From Geitlerinema sp. PCC 7407 (GTDB taxonomy: Bacteria > Cyanobacteriota > Cyanobacteriia > PCC-7407), in the NCBI RefSeq assembly GCF_000317045.1, contig NC_019703.1:1228501-1292500 (forward strand): a DNA stretch of 64,000 nucleotides, in the 5' to 3' direction. Shown here piece by piece: positions 45,432 through 52,968 of the stretch. Under the pieces are notes generated by a model. That model saw nothing but the letters and a program-made list of their open reading frames with translations. It did not search any database and was not told the DNA's origin. The first letter of the stretch is position 1, and each line of letters begins with the position of its first letter. The position numbers were made by a program, and so were the translations under genes.

Positions 45432-45965
45432 ATGGACAACAGCCTTACCTTGTCCTACCTCTCGTTACTGCTTCTCTTGCTAGCCGTGGCGAGCTTTTTC
45501 ATCCTTCGGCAAGTCATCCGGACTCGCCGGACCGAATCCACCCTTTCGCGCCTGCAAAACGCCCTCAAAGGGGGCCAGGGAAGCGCCAAGGATCACTATG
45601 AGCTTGGCGGTATCTATCTCGACAAACGTCTGTTTAGCCAAGCTGTTGTTCAGTTTCAAAAGGCGCTCAAAGCAAAAGATCTAGAAGGCGACGAAAATAC
45701 TGCTTTGATCTACAACGGCCTGGGGTATGCCCATGCGGCTCAAGAGCAGTACGACATCGCGATTCGCCAGTACAAGGAAGCCTTGAAGCTCAAGCCGGAC
45801 TACGTTGTGGCGTTCAATAATTTGGGGTTTGCCTACGAGAAAAAGCAGCTTTCGGCCCAGGCCCTCGAAGCCTATGAAAGTGCCCTGGCCCTCGACCCCA
45901 ACAACCCAACCGCTAAGCGTCGGGTTGAGCCGCTGCGCAAGCTTTACGCCCCATCGGCTTCCTAG
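45432..45965 (+). CDS. ycf37: Ycf37-type TPR protein
   Basis: A 177-residue thylakoid protein. One N-terminal transmembrane helix (LSLLLLLLAVASFFILRQV) is followed by RTRRTESTLSRLQNAL, typical of Ycf37. Three TPR repeats follow: ELGGIYLDKRLFSQAVVQFQKAL, then IYNGLGYAHAAQEQYDIAI and FNNLGFAYEKKQLSAQALEAY. In Synechocystis Ycf37 helps photosystem I assembly and stability. The 28-base gap after the solute-binding gene suggests a shared transcript, which is curious but may be incidental. A strong terminator follows. Confidence 0.9.
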   Translation: MDNSLTLSYLSLLLLLLAVASFFILRQVIRTRRTESTLSRLQNALKGGQGSAKDHYELGGIYLDKRLFSQAVVQFQKALKAKDLEGDENTALIYNGLGYAHAAQEQYDIAIRQYKEALKLKPDYVVAFNNLGFAYEKKQLSAQALEAYESALALDPNNPTAKRRVEPLRKLYAPSAS

Positions 45966-46064
45966 GGTTTTGTCTCGGGGGCGATCGCGGACAGGTTCTC
46001 TGGAGGGTTTTTGGCAGGCCTCGCAGAATGGCCCAACCGACCTGAATAAATTTTCGCAATCAAT

Positions 46065-46094
46065 TAAGGGAGCCAGGTGATCCTGGCTCCCTTA
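46065..46094 (+). terminator. Terminator after ycf37
   Basis: TAAGGGAGCCAGG (46065-46077) pairs perfectly with CCTGGCTCCCTTA (46082-46094) around TGAT. There is no T run on the plus strand, but the 13-bp stem is strong. It lies 100 bases after the ycf37 stop. Confidence 0.65.
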
Positions 46095-46127
46095 GCTAGT
46101 TCAGCCAGAAGCCTCACGTCCATAATC

Positions 46128-46239
46128 TCTGATTTGGCGTGAGATGAAGGCGCGTTTATGACGGGGCAGTCGGTGAACCATGTTTGACGCGAGAACCTAC
46201 CAGCCCCGTCATGAACCATCTCTTTCGCCTCAAATCAGA
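46128..46239. repeat. 112-nt nested inverted repeat upstream of tnpB
   Basis: Three aligned stems make one long imperfect hairpin: TCTGATTTG (46128-46136) with CAAATCAGA (46231-46239), continued by GCG with CGC; GAGATG (46141-46146) with CATCTC (46217-46222); ATGACGGGGC (46158-46167) with GCCCCGTCAT (46203-46212). It lies just before tnpB and is probably an end structure of that element, or else a separate miniature element. Confidence 0.7.
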
Positions 46240-46300
46240 AAATCATACTCTCCAGCTAAGTGGATGTATGCTGAAAAATCTCACCCAGTAAAACGTTTAA

Positions 46301-47533
46301 GTGAGAACCGCTTACCAGCACCGATTGCGTCCAACCTCCAGTCAAGTCGCCTTAATGGGCGAGTGGCTGGAACTCTTGCGCAGACAGTACAACTATCGTC
46401 TTGGTGAGCGGTTCTCTTGGTACGAACAAAATCGCTGCGACGTCACCGATTGCCCGCTAATCTGTCACCTGCCAGAACTGCGAGAGAATCCTGACTTCTA
46501 CTCCCAAAAACGAGACTTGGTGAACTCCAAGACTTTATTCCCGGAGTACCAGCAGATTCACTCTCAAGTTCTGCAAGACTGCATTGGCCGGGTGAAGAAG
46601 ACCTTTGACCGCTGGCTCAAAGGAGACTGCAACGCTAAGCGAAGCGGTAGACCTCGATTCAAAGGAGCAGGCCGCTATCGCTCTTTCACCTTCCCGCAGA
46701 TCAAACAGGACTGCATCCAGGGCAAACAGATCAATCTCCCCAAGATTGGCTGGGTGAAACTGATCCAACACCGTCCCTTACCGGAAGGGTTCAAGATCAA
46801 GACCGCCACCGTCAGCTACAAAGTTGATGGCTGGTATGTGACTCTCAGCCTAGAGGATTCATCAATCCCCGTTCTCACTCCCGACATCCCCAATACTGAG
46901 AACACGACTGGGATTGATCTGGGATTGAAGTCGTTTTTGGTAGACGACTCAGGACAGGAAGAACCCATCCCCCAGCACTACCGCCAAGCAGAGAAGCGCC
47001 TGAAGCGGTTGCAGCGGAGTTTATCGAGAAAAAAGAAGGGGTCGAATCGCCAGAAGAAGGCAATTAAACGAGTTTCTAAGGCACACCTGAAAGTCTCGAA
47101 TCAGCGCAAGGACTTTCACTGCAAGGTTGCAAGCAAGCTTTTATCCCAGGGAAAGCATGTCGCCCATGAAAAGCTGAATATTCGAGGTATTGCGAGAACG
47201 CGACTCGCAAAATCGACCCAGGATGCTGGCTGGGGCCAGTTCCTGCAAATTCTGGCAATCAAGGCTGAAAGAGCCGGGTTGTTGACGATTGCAGTGAATC
47301 CCAGCGGTACGTCTCAGAACTGCTCTGGCTGCGGGGTCAAGGTACCTAAAACACTTCAGGACAGGATTCATACCTGTCCTGAGTGTGGGTTGACGATTGA
47401 CCGTGACCACAATGCAGCGATCAATATCAAGTATTTGGCGGTAGGGCATTCCGTCAATAAAGCTCAGGATACGCCCGATGGGTTGCCAGGGGTCACTGAG
47501 AAGCCTGCACCGTATACGTCAGTATCGGTGTAG
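46301..47533 (+). CDS. tnpB: TnpB RNA-guided nuclease, IS605 family
   Basis: A 410-residue OrfB/TnpB, a small RuvC nuclease related to Cas12 that is guided by an RNA made from the element's end. The N-terminal MRTAYQHRLRPTSSQ region is typical. RuvC residues are Asp206 (GIDLGLKS), Glu290 (AHEKLNIRG) and the Asp367/Asp369 pair (TIDRDHNAAINIKY). The zinc ribbon has Cys341, 344, 359 and 362 (CSGCG...CPECG). All catalytic residues are intact, so it may be active. It starts with GTG at 46301. The guide RNA probably overlaps the 3' end of the gene and the following 50 bases. No tnpA is present. Confidence 0.92.
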   Translation: MRTAYQHRLRPTSSQVALMGEWLELLRRQYNYRLGERFSWYEQNRCDVTDCPLICHLPELRENPDFYSQKRDLVNSKTLFPEYQQIHSQVLQDCIGRVKKTFDRWLKGDCNAKRSGRPRFKGAGRYRSFTFPQIKQDCIQGKQINLPKIGWVKLIQHRPLPEGFKIKTATVSYKVDGWYVTLSLEDSSIPVLTPDIPNTENTTGIDLGLKSFLVDDSGQEEPIPQHYRQAEKRLKRLQRSLSRKKKGSNRQKKAIKRVSKAHLKVSNQRKDFHCKVASKLLSQGKHVAHEKLNIRGIARTRLAKSTQDAGWGQFLQILAIKAERAGLLTIAVNPSGTSQNCSGCGVKVPKTLQDRIHTCPECGLTIDRDHNAAINIKYLAVGHSVNKAQDTPDGLPGVTEKPAPYTSVSV

Positions 47534-47594
47534 GAGTATGTCACGGCGTTAATGCTGTCGGCTTTCCGAGCGTTTTCTCAGATTGGGGGTAAAA

Positions 47595-47637
47595 GGGCGA
47601 TCGCCTCTTGTCATCAAGACTCAAGAGGCGATCGCCC
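47595..47637 (-). terminator. Terminator of pyk with HIP1 in both arms
   Basis: GGGCGATCGCCTCTTG (47595-47610) pairs perfectly with CAAGAGGCGATCGCCC (47622-47637) around an 11-base loop. On the minus strand TTTTACCCC follows, 10 bases after the pyk stop. Each arm contains GCGATCGC. Confidence 0.82.
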
Positions 47638-47646
47638 AGCGATTCC

Positions 47647-49431
47647 TTAGACAGCCAGCACAGAATCGGTCTGAACGCCGCCCACTGCGCCGGAGTACAC
47701 CAATCCTCGCTGCATATCCAGCGTCAGGATCGCGCCATCTTGGATCAGCTGAGTTGCGTTCTTGACGCCGACAATCACCGGTACGCCCAGCCGCAAGCCG
47801 ATCACGGCTGCGTGACTGGTCAGGCTGTCATCCTCGGTGATGATGCCAGATGCCTTCCGGATGGCCTCAATGAAATCGGCCGAAGTTTGGGGCGCCACCA
47901 AAATTTCGCCCGGGTTAAACTGGCCTGCTTCTAGGGCGGTCTGAATCACTCGCGCCCGTCCGCTCACGGAGCCTTGACCAATGCCGGTTCCTCGGCCCAG
48001 GATCGCCGTCACGACTTCCACCTTGATCAGGTCGGTCGAGCCAGAAACGCCCTGGAGCGTTCCGGCCGTCATCACCACCAGATCGCCCTCCCGCAGCAAG
48101 TTCTTTTCCTGAGCTACATTCAGCGCTGCCTGGAAAGTCTGGCCCGCAGAGGGCAAGTCTAGAACCAGCAGCGGCTTGACGCCCCAGACGAGCTGCAGTT
48201 GACGAGCCACATCGACGTGGGGCGTCACCGCCAAAATGGGGGTTTTGGGACGGAACTTGGACACGTTGCGGGCCGTGGCTCCCGTCTTGGTCAGGGTCAT
48301 GATGGCAGCGGATCGGAGCTGCTCCGCAATGCGGCCCACGGCCTGGCTGATCGCGTTGGGAATTGAGCGGCCTGTGCTTTCGATGGGAGAGCGGGTGTCT
48401 TCTTCTTGCTCGATGCGCTCCGCAATCCGGGCCATGGTCTGGACGGCCTCGATGGGGAAATTACCGACGGCGGTCTCGTTCGAGAGCATGACCGCGTCGG
48501 TCCCGTCGAGAATCGCGTTGGCGACGTCGGAGATTTCGGCGCGGGTTGCCCGGGGGTTATTCACCATGCTGTCCAGCATCTGGGTAGCGGTGATGATGGG
48601 AATCCCCAGACGGTTTGCCGTGGCAATCAGCCGCTTTTGCAGGATGGGCACGTCTTCTGCGGGTAGCTCAACCCCGAGGTCACCGCGGGCAACCATGACG
48701 CCATCGCACAGGGAGAGAATGGCCTCCATCTGCTCGATGGCTTCGTGCTTCTCGATCTTGGCGATGACCGGCACGTTTTTGCCGGCGTTGGAGATGAGTT
48801 CTTTGATTTCAAGAACGTCTTGGGGATTGCGCACGAAGCTCAGCGCAACCCAGTCAACCCCCTGATCTAGACCAAAAATCAGGTCGGTGCGGTCTTTGTC
48901 AGTGAGGGCTTTGATCGAAAGGTAAACGCCGGGGAAGTTGACGCCTTTGTTATTGGAAAGGGTGCCTCCGACGACGACGCGGCAGTGAAGATCCCGATTG
49001 ACGCGATCGACTTTCTCGACGCGCATCTCGACGCGACCGTCATCCAGGAGGATCATCGCCCCTTCAGGCACCTCGTCAGCGAGCGGCTCGTAGGTGACCG
49101 AGCTGATGGTTTGGGTGCCGACGACGGCGCGGCTAGTGAGAATGAAAGAGTCTCCTTTGGCCAGGACAATGGAGCCTTTTTCGAAGCGACCTAGACGAAT
49201 TTTGGGACCTTGTAAGTCCTGCAAGATGCCGACGGGCTGGTTAAGCTCGAAGGAAATCTGGCGAATCAGGCGAATGTTGCGCTGATGGTCTTCGTGAGTG
49301 CCATGGGAAAAATTGAGGCGCAGCGTGGTAGCCCCTGCTTCGATGATGGCGCGCAGCACCTCTGGACTGCTGGTGGCCGGGCCAATGGTGGCTACAATTT
49401 TCGTCCTACGCTGAGGATTTCGCGGTTGCAT
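47647..49431 (-). CDS. pyk: Pyruvate kinase with C-terminal PEP-utilising domain
   Basis: Converts phosphoenolpyruvate and ADP to pyruvate and ATP. About 594 residues, longer than the E. coli enzyme because of a C-terminal domain like the mobile domain of PEP synthase, with TEDDSLTSHAAVIGLRLGVP containing its conserved His. The catalytic barrel shows TKIVATIGPATSSPEVLR, the LNFSHGTHEDHQRNI active-site loop and MVARGDLGVELPAEDVP. Such a C-terminal extension is usual in cyanobacteria and bacilli. I chose the ATG at 49431, which gives the family's start (MQPRNPQRRTKIVA). It is a single gene with a clear terminator. Confidence 0.95.
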   Translation of the reverse strand: MQPRNPQRRTKIVATIGPATSSPEVLRAIIEAGATTLRLNFSHGTHEDHQRNIRLIRQISFELNQPVGILQDLQGPKIRLGRFEKGSIVLAKGDSFILTSRAVVGTQTISSVTYEPLADEVPEGAMILLDDGRVEMRVEKVDRVNRDLHCRVVVGGTLSNNKGVNFPGVYLSIKALTDKDRTDLIFGLDQGVDWVALSFVRNPQDVLEIKELISNAGKNVPVIAKIEKHEAIEQMEAILSLCDGVMVARGDLGVELPAEDVPILQKRLIATANRLGIPIITATQMLDSMVNNPRATRAEISDVANAILDGTDAVMLSNETAVGNFPIEAVQTMARIAERIEQEEDTRSPIESTGRSIPNAISQAVGRIAEQLRSAAIMTLTKTGATARNVSKFRPKTPILAVTPHVDVARQLQLVWGVKPLLVLDLPSAGQTFQAALNVAQEKNLLREGDLVVMTAGTLQGVSGSTDLIKVEVVTAILGRGTGIGQGSVSGRARVIQTALEAGQFNPGEILVAPQTSADFIEAIRKASGIITEDDSLTSHAAVIGLRLGVPVIVGVKNATQLIQDGAILTLDMQRGLVYSGAVGGVQTDSVLAV

Positions 49432-49737
49432 GGATTCCAGACGGGTTGAGAAAGGTTCAATAGATAGCAATGACCACAAACACGCTCAGTCCAGGACGCT
49501 CCTGATCGAGGCGATCGCGCTGCCTATTTCCGCAGCAGCGTCCCATGACAGCTTCGACTGCACAGCTATTTCTTCATGCGCGGCGCATCCCCAATCTCGG
49601 CATCCGGCAGGGAAGTGCAGTGTGCAGAGGCAAGAGGGATACTATCACGTCTGGCGGACCTCTCAAATGAGAACCCTCTCCCAAAGGTGATGGGAGAGGG
49701 CGATCGGCGTGATAGGTGCTCGATGCTTGGGGACGGT
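49432..49737. other. Spacer between pyk and the COP23-like gene
   Basis: 306 bases with no gene. It carries the pyk promoter region, in which I cannot pick out boxes, and the hairpin 49674-49700 listed next. Confidence 0.4.
49674..49700 (-). terminator. Terminator candidate of the COP23-like gene
   Basis: CCCTCTCCC (49674-49682) pairs with GGGAGAGGG (49692-49700) around a 9-base loop; TTCTCATTT follows on the minus strand. It lies 38 bases after the stop. Confidence 0.6.
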
Positions 49738-50535
49738 TTAGCGGAAGCGATCGGGGTTTAGGGGACGTCCTGGCCGAGCACTGGGCGCAGTCAAGCGGCT
49801 GCCGGTGCCGCCGTCCGCGCGATCGAGGAAAGGCCGCAGGTTGATGGCCTCACTGGGCGATCGCCGCGCGCCCCCAAGGGCTTCGATCCCCAGATTCACC
49901 AGCTGATCGGTCAGGCCATCGGAGCCGCCTGCGAAGGTGTTAACTGCCTGAGTTGAGTCACCGCCATCGGCGATCGCCAGGTTGTCAAACACGCGATCGC
50001 GCGTCAGCTTGGGATCTTGGCCGGGGGGCACCGTGAAAACAATGCGGCAGGTTGAGTTCTTCTGGGTGGTGACGCACACCGTGTTGTAGCCGTTTTCGAT
50101 CGCTGTCGTCATTTCCAGCAGCCCGTCGGGACGGTACATCTCCAAGCGACGGCTGATTTCCATGCAGCGCGCCTCCGAAGACCAGCCCCCGCCCATGGGA
50201 GAGGGAGTTGCCCAGGGATAAACCTTGCCAGGCTGGCTCCGCGGCTGATAGGTCACGGTGTACTGGCCGTTTTGCACCTCGCAGGCAAAGCGCGTTTCGG
50301 TATCCGGCTGCACCGTACCCGCCGCAGCTGTGGACTCTCCCGGGTTGGCGTCCTCTGCGGTCGTCTCGCTGGACTCTTCTGCGCTGGTTTCGCTGGATGG
50401 GGTCGACGTCTCACCCGAAACCGCCTCAATGGCCCGCAGCAACTCCGGAACCTCCAGAGCTACTGCGCTCCCTCCCAGCCAGCCACTGAGGGCGATCGCC
50501 GCCAAAGAAACCTGGACTAGTCTTGGCTTGGACAT
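49738..50535 (-). CDS. COP23-domain secreted protein
   Basis: About 265 residues from the ATG at 50535 (AGAGGG before it). A signal peptide (LVQVSLAAIALSGWLGGSAVA) is followed by an acidic Ser/Thr/Glu-rich linker (about 40-80) and then a Cys-containing domain: TRFACEVQNGQYTVTYQPR, WSSEARCMEISRRLEMY, NGYNTVCVTTQKNSTCRIVF. This Cys pattern matches the COP23 family, named for a 23-kDa circadian-oscillating surface polypeptide of cyanobacteria; its function is unknown. Four cysteines could form two disulfides. The C-terminal 40 residues are Arg/Pro-rich. It is a single gene. Confidence 0.82.
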   Translation of the reverse strand: MSKPRLVQVSLAAIALSGWLGGSAVALEVPELLRAIEAVSGETSTPSSETSAEESSETTAEDANPGESTAAAGTVQPDTETRFACEVQNGQYTVTYQPRSQPGKVYPWATPSPMGGGWSSEARCMEISRRLEMYRPDGLLEMTTAIENGYNTVCVTTQKNSTCRIVFTVPPGQDPKLTRDRVFDNLAIADGGDSTQAVNTFAGGSDGLTDQLVNLGIEALGGARRSPSEAINLRPFLDRADGGTGSRLTAPSARPGRPLNPDRFR

Positions 50536-51068
50536 GAATTCATCCCTCTCAAAATTAGGTCGTGTGTCAGATCGTCGGTAACCGCCCCACGCGGACCCAA
50601 ATTCTCTGAGCGATCGGGCCAACATCTTGCGGGTGGGGGGCTAGGAACCGTTGCCAAGCATCATCAGAATGCGCTGCTGACGGAGCGAGTGGCCGCATAC
50701 GGGGGGGCTGCGGCGATCGCCTCTCAAACTCTGAAACTTTCGAACTGTCACAGTGAGGGGCGATCGCACACCCTCAAAATCACCATTCCCAACCACCATG
50801 ACAAGGGCTTTTTCTCCCTTTGCAAGACGCTTTTGGGTACTCCAAGTTCCTGAGCTGTCCCGCCAAAACCATCATTTTGTAACAGGCGGAGGCTCCAGAT
50901 GAGTAACAAGAGTTTGCAGAGGATCCCTATCTCAGGTCATTCGCGGCAGTTAAGTTAACAGTACTTCTCAGTCTGCCAACAATTAAATGAGCTAATTTCA
51001 CAAATCTTTATTATTCGTCACCCGTATCGTATACTACGCGAGGACGGAGTTAGGAGTGAGAACGCAAT
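50536..51068. other. Divergent spacer before crtR
   Basis: No gene is seen in 533 bases. The last 150 bases are AT-rich. A TATACT (51030-51035) preceded 16 bases earlier by TTTATT (51008-51013) is a weak promoter candidate for crtR, with a TTAGGAG site before the start. Two HIP1-type sites occur near 50715 and 50760. Confidence 0.4.
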
Positions 51069-51977
51069 ATGTCGGAGGCAGGGAAGCCCCTGACAGTCCC
51101 GAAGGAGCTGCTAGGCCCCCCCGGAGACTTCAATCCCACGCTTGTTATGTTCATTGCTGCTGTGATACTGGCCTCAGTATCCACGTTGGGATATTTCCGC
51201 TGGGACTTTCCTGGCTGGTGCATTTTCATCATGAACGTCACCGCCTTGCATCTTGTGGGCACCGTGATCCACGACGCCTCCCACAATGTGGCCCACCGAA
51301 ACCGCATCATGAACGCGATTCTGGGTCATGGCAGTGCGCTGATGCTTGGGTTTTCGTTTCCAGTGTTTACCCGGGTGCACATGCAGCATCATGCCAATGT
51401 GAATGACCCAGACAATGATCCCGACCACTTTGTGTCCACCGGTGGTCCTCTGTGGTTAATTGCAGCCCGCTTTTTCTATCACGAGATCTTCTTCTTCAAG
51501 CGCAAACTGTGGCGGAAGTATGAGCTCTTAGAGTGGTTCCTCGGCAGACTGGCGGTTGTACTGATCGTCTGCACGGCGATTCACTACGACAGCCTGGGCT
51601 ATATTTTCAACTTCTGGTTCTCGCCAGCGCTGGTGGTCGGCCTTGCCTTGGGTCTGTTCTTTGATTATTTGCCCCATCGGCCTTTTCAGGAGCGAAACCG
51701 CTGGAAAAACGCCCGCGTTTATCCCAGCGCTATTCTCAACGTTCTAATCTTGGGGCAGAACTACCACCTCATCCACCATCTGTGGCCTTCGATTCCTTGG
51801 TATCACTACCAGCGGGCCTACCGAGAGGTGCAGCCGCTGCTGGATGCGAAGGGCTGTCCCCAATCCTTGGGCTTGCTCCAAGGGAAGGACTTCTTGAGCT
51901 TTGTCTACGATATTTTTCTAGGCATTCGTCTCCATCATCATCCCAAGCCGACTCCCCAATCTTCTGAGCCTTCTTAA
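51069..51977 (+). CDS. crtR: Beta-carotene hydroxylase
   Basis: Adds hydroxyl groups to beta-carotene to give zeaxanthin; membrane-bound di-iron enzyme of the fatty acid desaturase superfamily. The 302 residues carry the three histidine boxes: HDASH (68-72), HMQHH (104-108) and HLIHH (233-237), plus DPDNDPDHF after the second. Hydrophobic segments surround them (VMFIAAVILASVSTLGYF, then a central stretch near residues 160-200). These match cyanobacterial CrtR rather than the shorter CrtZ type. It is a single gene closed by a terminator with a UUCG loop. Confidence 0.93.
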   Translation: MSEAGKPLTVPKELLGPPGDFNPTLVMFIAAVILASVSTLGYFRWDFPGWCIFIMNVTALHLVGTVIHDASHNVAHRNRIMNAILGHGSALMLGFSFPVFTRVHMQHHANVNDPDNDPDHFVSTGGPLWLIAARFFYHEIFFFKRKLWRKYELLEWFLGRLAVVLIVCTAIHYDSLGYIFNFWFSPALVVGLALGLFFDYLPHRPFQERNRWKNARVYPSAILNVLILGQNYHLIHHLWPSIPWYHYQRAYREVQPLLDAKGCPQSLGLLQGKDFLSFVYDIFLGIRLHHHPKPTPQSSEPS

Positions 51978-52011
51978 GTAGAGACTCTGGAGACCTCGCT
52001 GGTGAGGGTTT

Positions 52012-52043
52012 GAGGGGCGCTTCGGCGCTCCTTCATTATTTTG
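52012..52043 (+). terminator. Terminator of crtR with a UUCG tetraloop
   Basis: TGAGGGGCGC (52012-52021) pairs with GCGCTCCTTCA (52026-52036; one G-U pair, one bulge) around the very stable C(UUCG)G tetraloop. ATTATTTT follows (52036-52043). Confidence 0.8.
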
Positions 52044-52250
52044 GGAGCTCAAAATCGGGGACTAAAGAAAACCGGGTGATCTTCTAAAAGTCTTGGGCAT
52101 ACTTTGTAGCATCGAGATCCGGGGCTTGAGGAGAAGAGTGATTGCCAAAAGCGGCTGTAGAATGCGTTCCGGATTCGAGGCGCAACGGGCGATCGCGCAG
52201 ATATAGAAGATCCCGTAAGTAGATCCATCGAAACAAAGTGAGGATGTGGC

Positions 52251-52643
52251 ATGGCGCTGGAGTATCCCGACAATTTGCAGTACTTGGACTCCCACGAATA
52301 CATCCGGCTGGAAGACGATATTGCCGTAATTGGCATTAGCGCCCACGCTGTGAGTGAGCTCGGAGATATTGTTTTCCTGGAGTTGCCGGTGGTCGGTGAC
52401 ACGGTGGAAAAGGGTGAGAGCTTTGGGACGGTCGAGTCGGTCAAGGCGGTGGAGGAGCTGCGATCGCCTGTGACGGGGACCGTCGTCGATCGCAACAGCG
52501 ACATTGTGGACGCGCCAGAACAGCTAGGAGATGATCCCTATGGGGATGGCTGGCTGATCAAGGTCCGCCTCGATGATCCCAGTGAACTGGATGATGCGCT
52601 TTCGGCTGCTGAGTATCGGGCACAGGTAGAAGGGGAAGACTAA
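52251..52643 (+). CDS. gcvH: Glycine cleavage system H protein
   Basis: A 130-residue lipoyl carrier that shuttles the aminomethyl group between the P and T proteins, part of the photorespiratory glycine route. The lipoylated Lys65 is in [15 protein letters not shown], the usual context. The opening [24 protein letters not shown] is also typical. It lies 325 bases before gcvP with a terminator-like hairpin in between. No glycine riboswitch is visible upstream. Confidence 0.96.
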   Translation: MALEYPDNLQYLDSHEYIRLEDDIAVIGISAHAVSELGDIVFLELPVVGDTVEKGESFGTVESVKAVEELRSPVTGTVVDRNSDIVDAPEQLGDDPYGDGWLIKVRLDDPSELDDALSAAEYRAQVEGED

Positions 52644-52968
52644 AGGTATCTCAAACCCGTTGTTGCTGGTTGGGCAGGCCACGCTTGAGGGCCTGCCTGC
52701 CGAGTTTTCAGACCTGTTGCACAATAAAAAGGGAGCTACTGCAAAAAGCCATTGCGGTAAGGCCTAGACTCCTGAAACGGCTCGCTGAACTGACCGAATC
52801 AAGCCGTTTAGCAAGTTTTTTGACATTTTTAATACTTTCTCGATCAGATTTTGGGTTCACGCTCTGAACTGGATGGCGATCGCTCATGGGCTCTGGGGCC
52901 AAAGCCTGGCTGCGCAAGGGCGGGCTTGAGATGAGCATTTCAGAGCTTTAGAACCGCCAGCTTTCCCT
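52644..52968. other. Spacer between gcvH and gcvP
   Basis: 325 bases with no gene. A GC-rich hairpin (GGCAGGCC with GGCCTGCC, about 52674-52700) follows gcvH without a T run, and a clearer terminator-like structure lies at 52775-52821. Nothing else is recognisable. Confidence 0.45.
52775..52821 (+). terminator. Terminator-like hairpin between gcvH and gcvP
   Basis: AAACGGCT (52775-52782) pairs with AGCCGTTT (52802-52809) around a 19-base loop, and TTTTTT follows within a dozen bases. The large loop makes it less strong than others here. It might attenuate read-through into gcvP. Confidence 0.5.

Larger units (their letters stand above)
46128..47580 (+). mobile_element. TnpB-only IS605-type insertion
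   Basis: An intact tnpB with no tnpA, placed between the terminators of ycf37 and pyk. The left boundary is taken as the long hairpin. At the right, a small TCGG-CTTT-CCGA hairpin (47558-47569) is of the type found near IS605-family ends. Exact ends cannot be fixed without another copy. No HIP1 site is visible inside, unlike the surroundings, which supports transfer. Confidence 0.6.

Noticed and set aside
51978-52250. Glycine riboswitch before gcvH
   Set aside because: I looked for the conserved glycine aptamer core and found no matching segments; only the crtR terminator is structured here.
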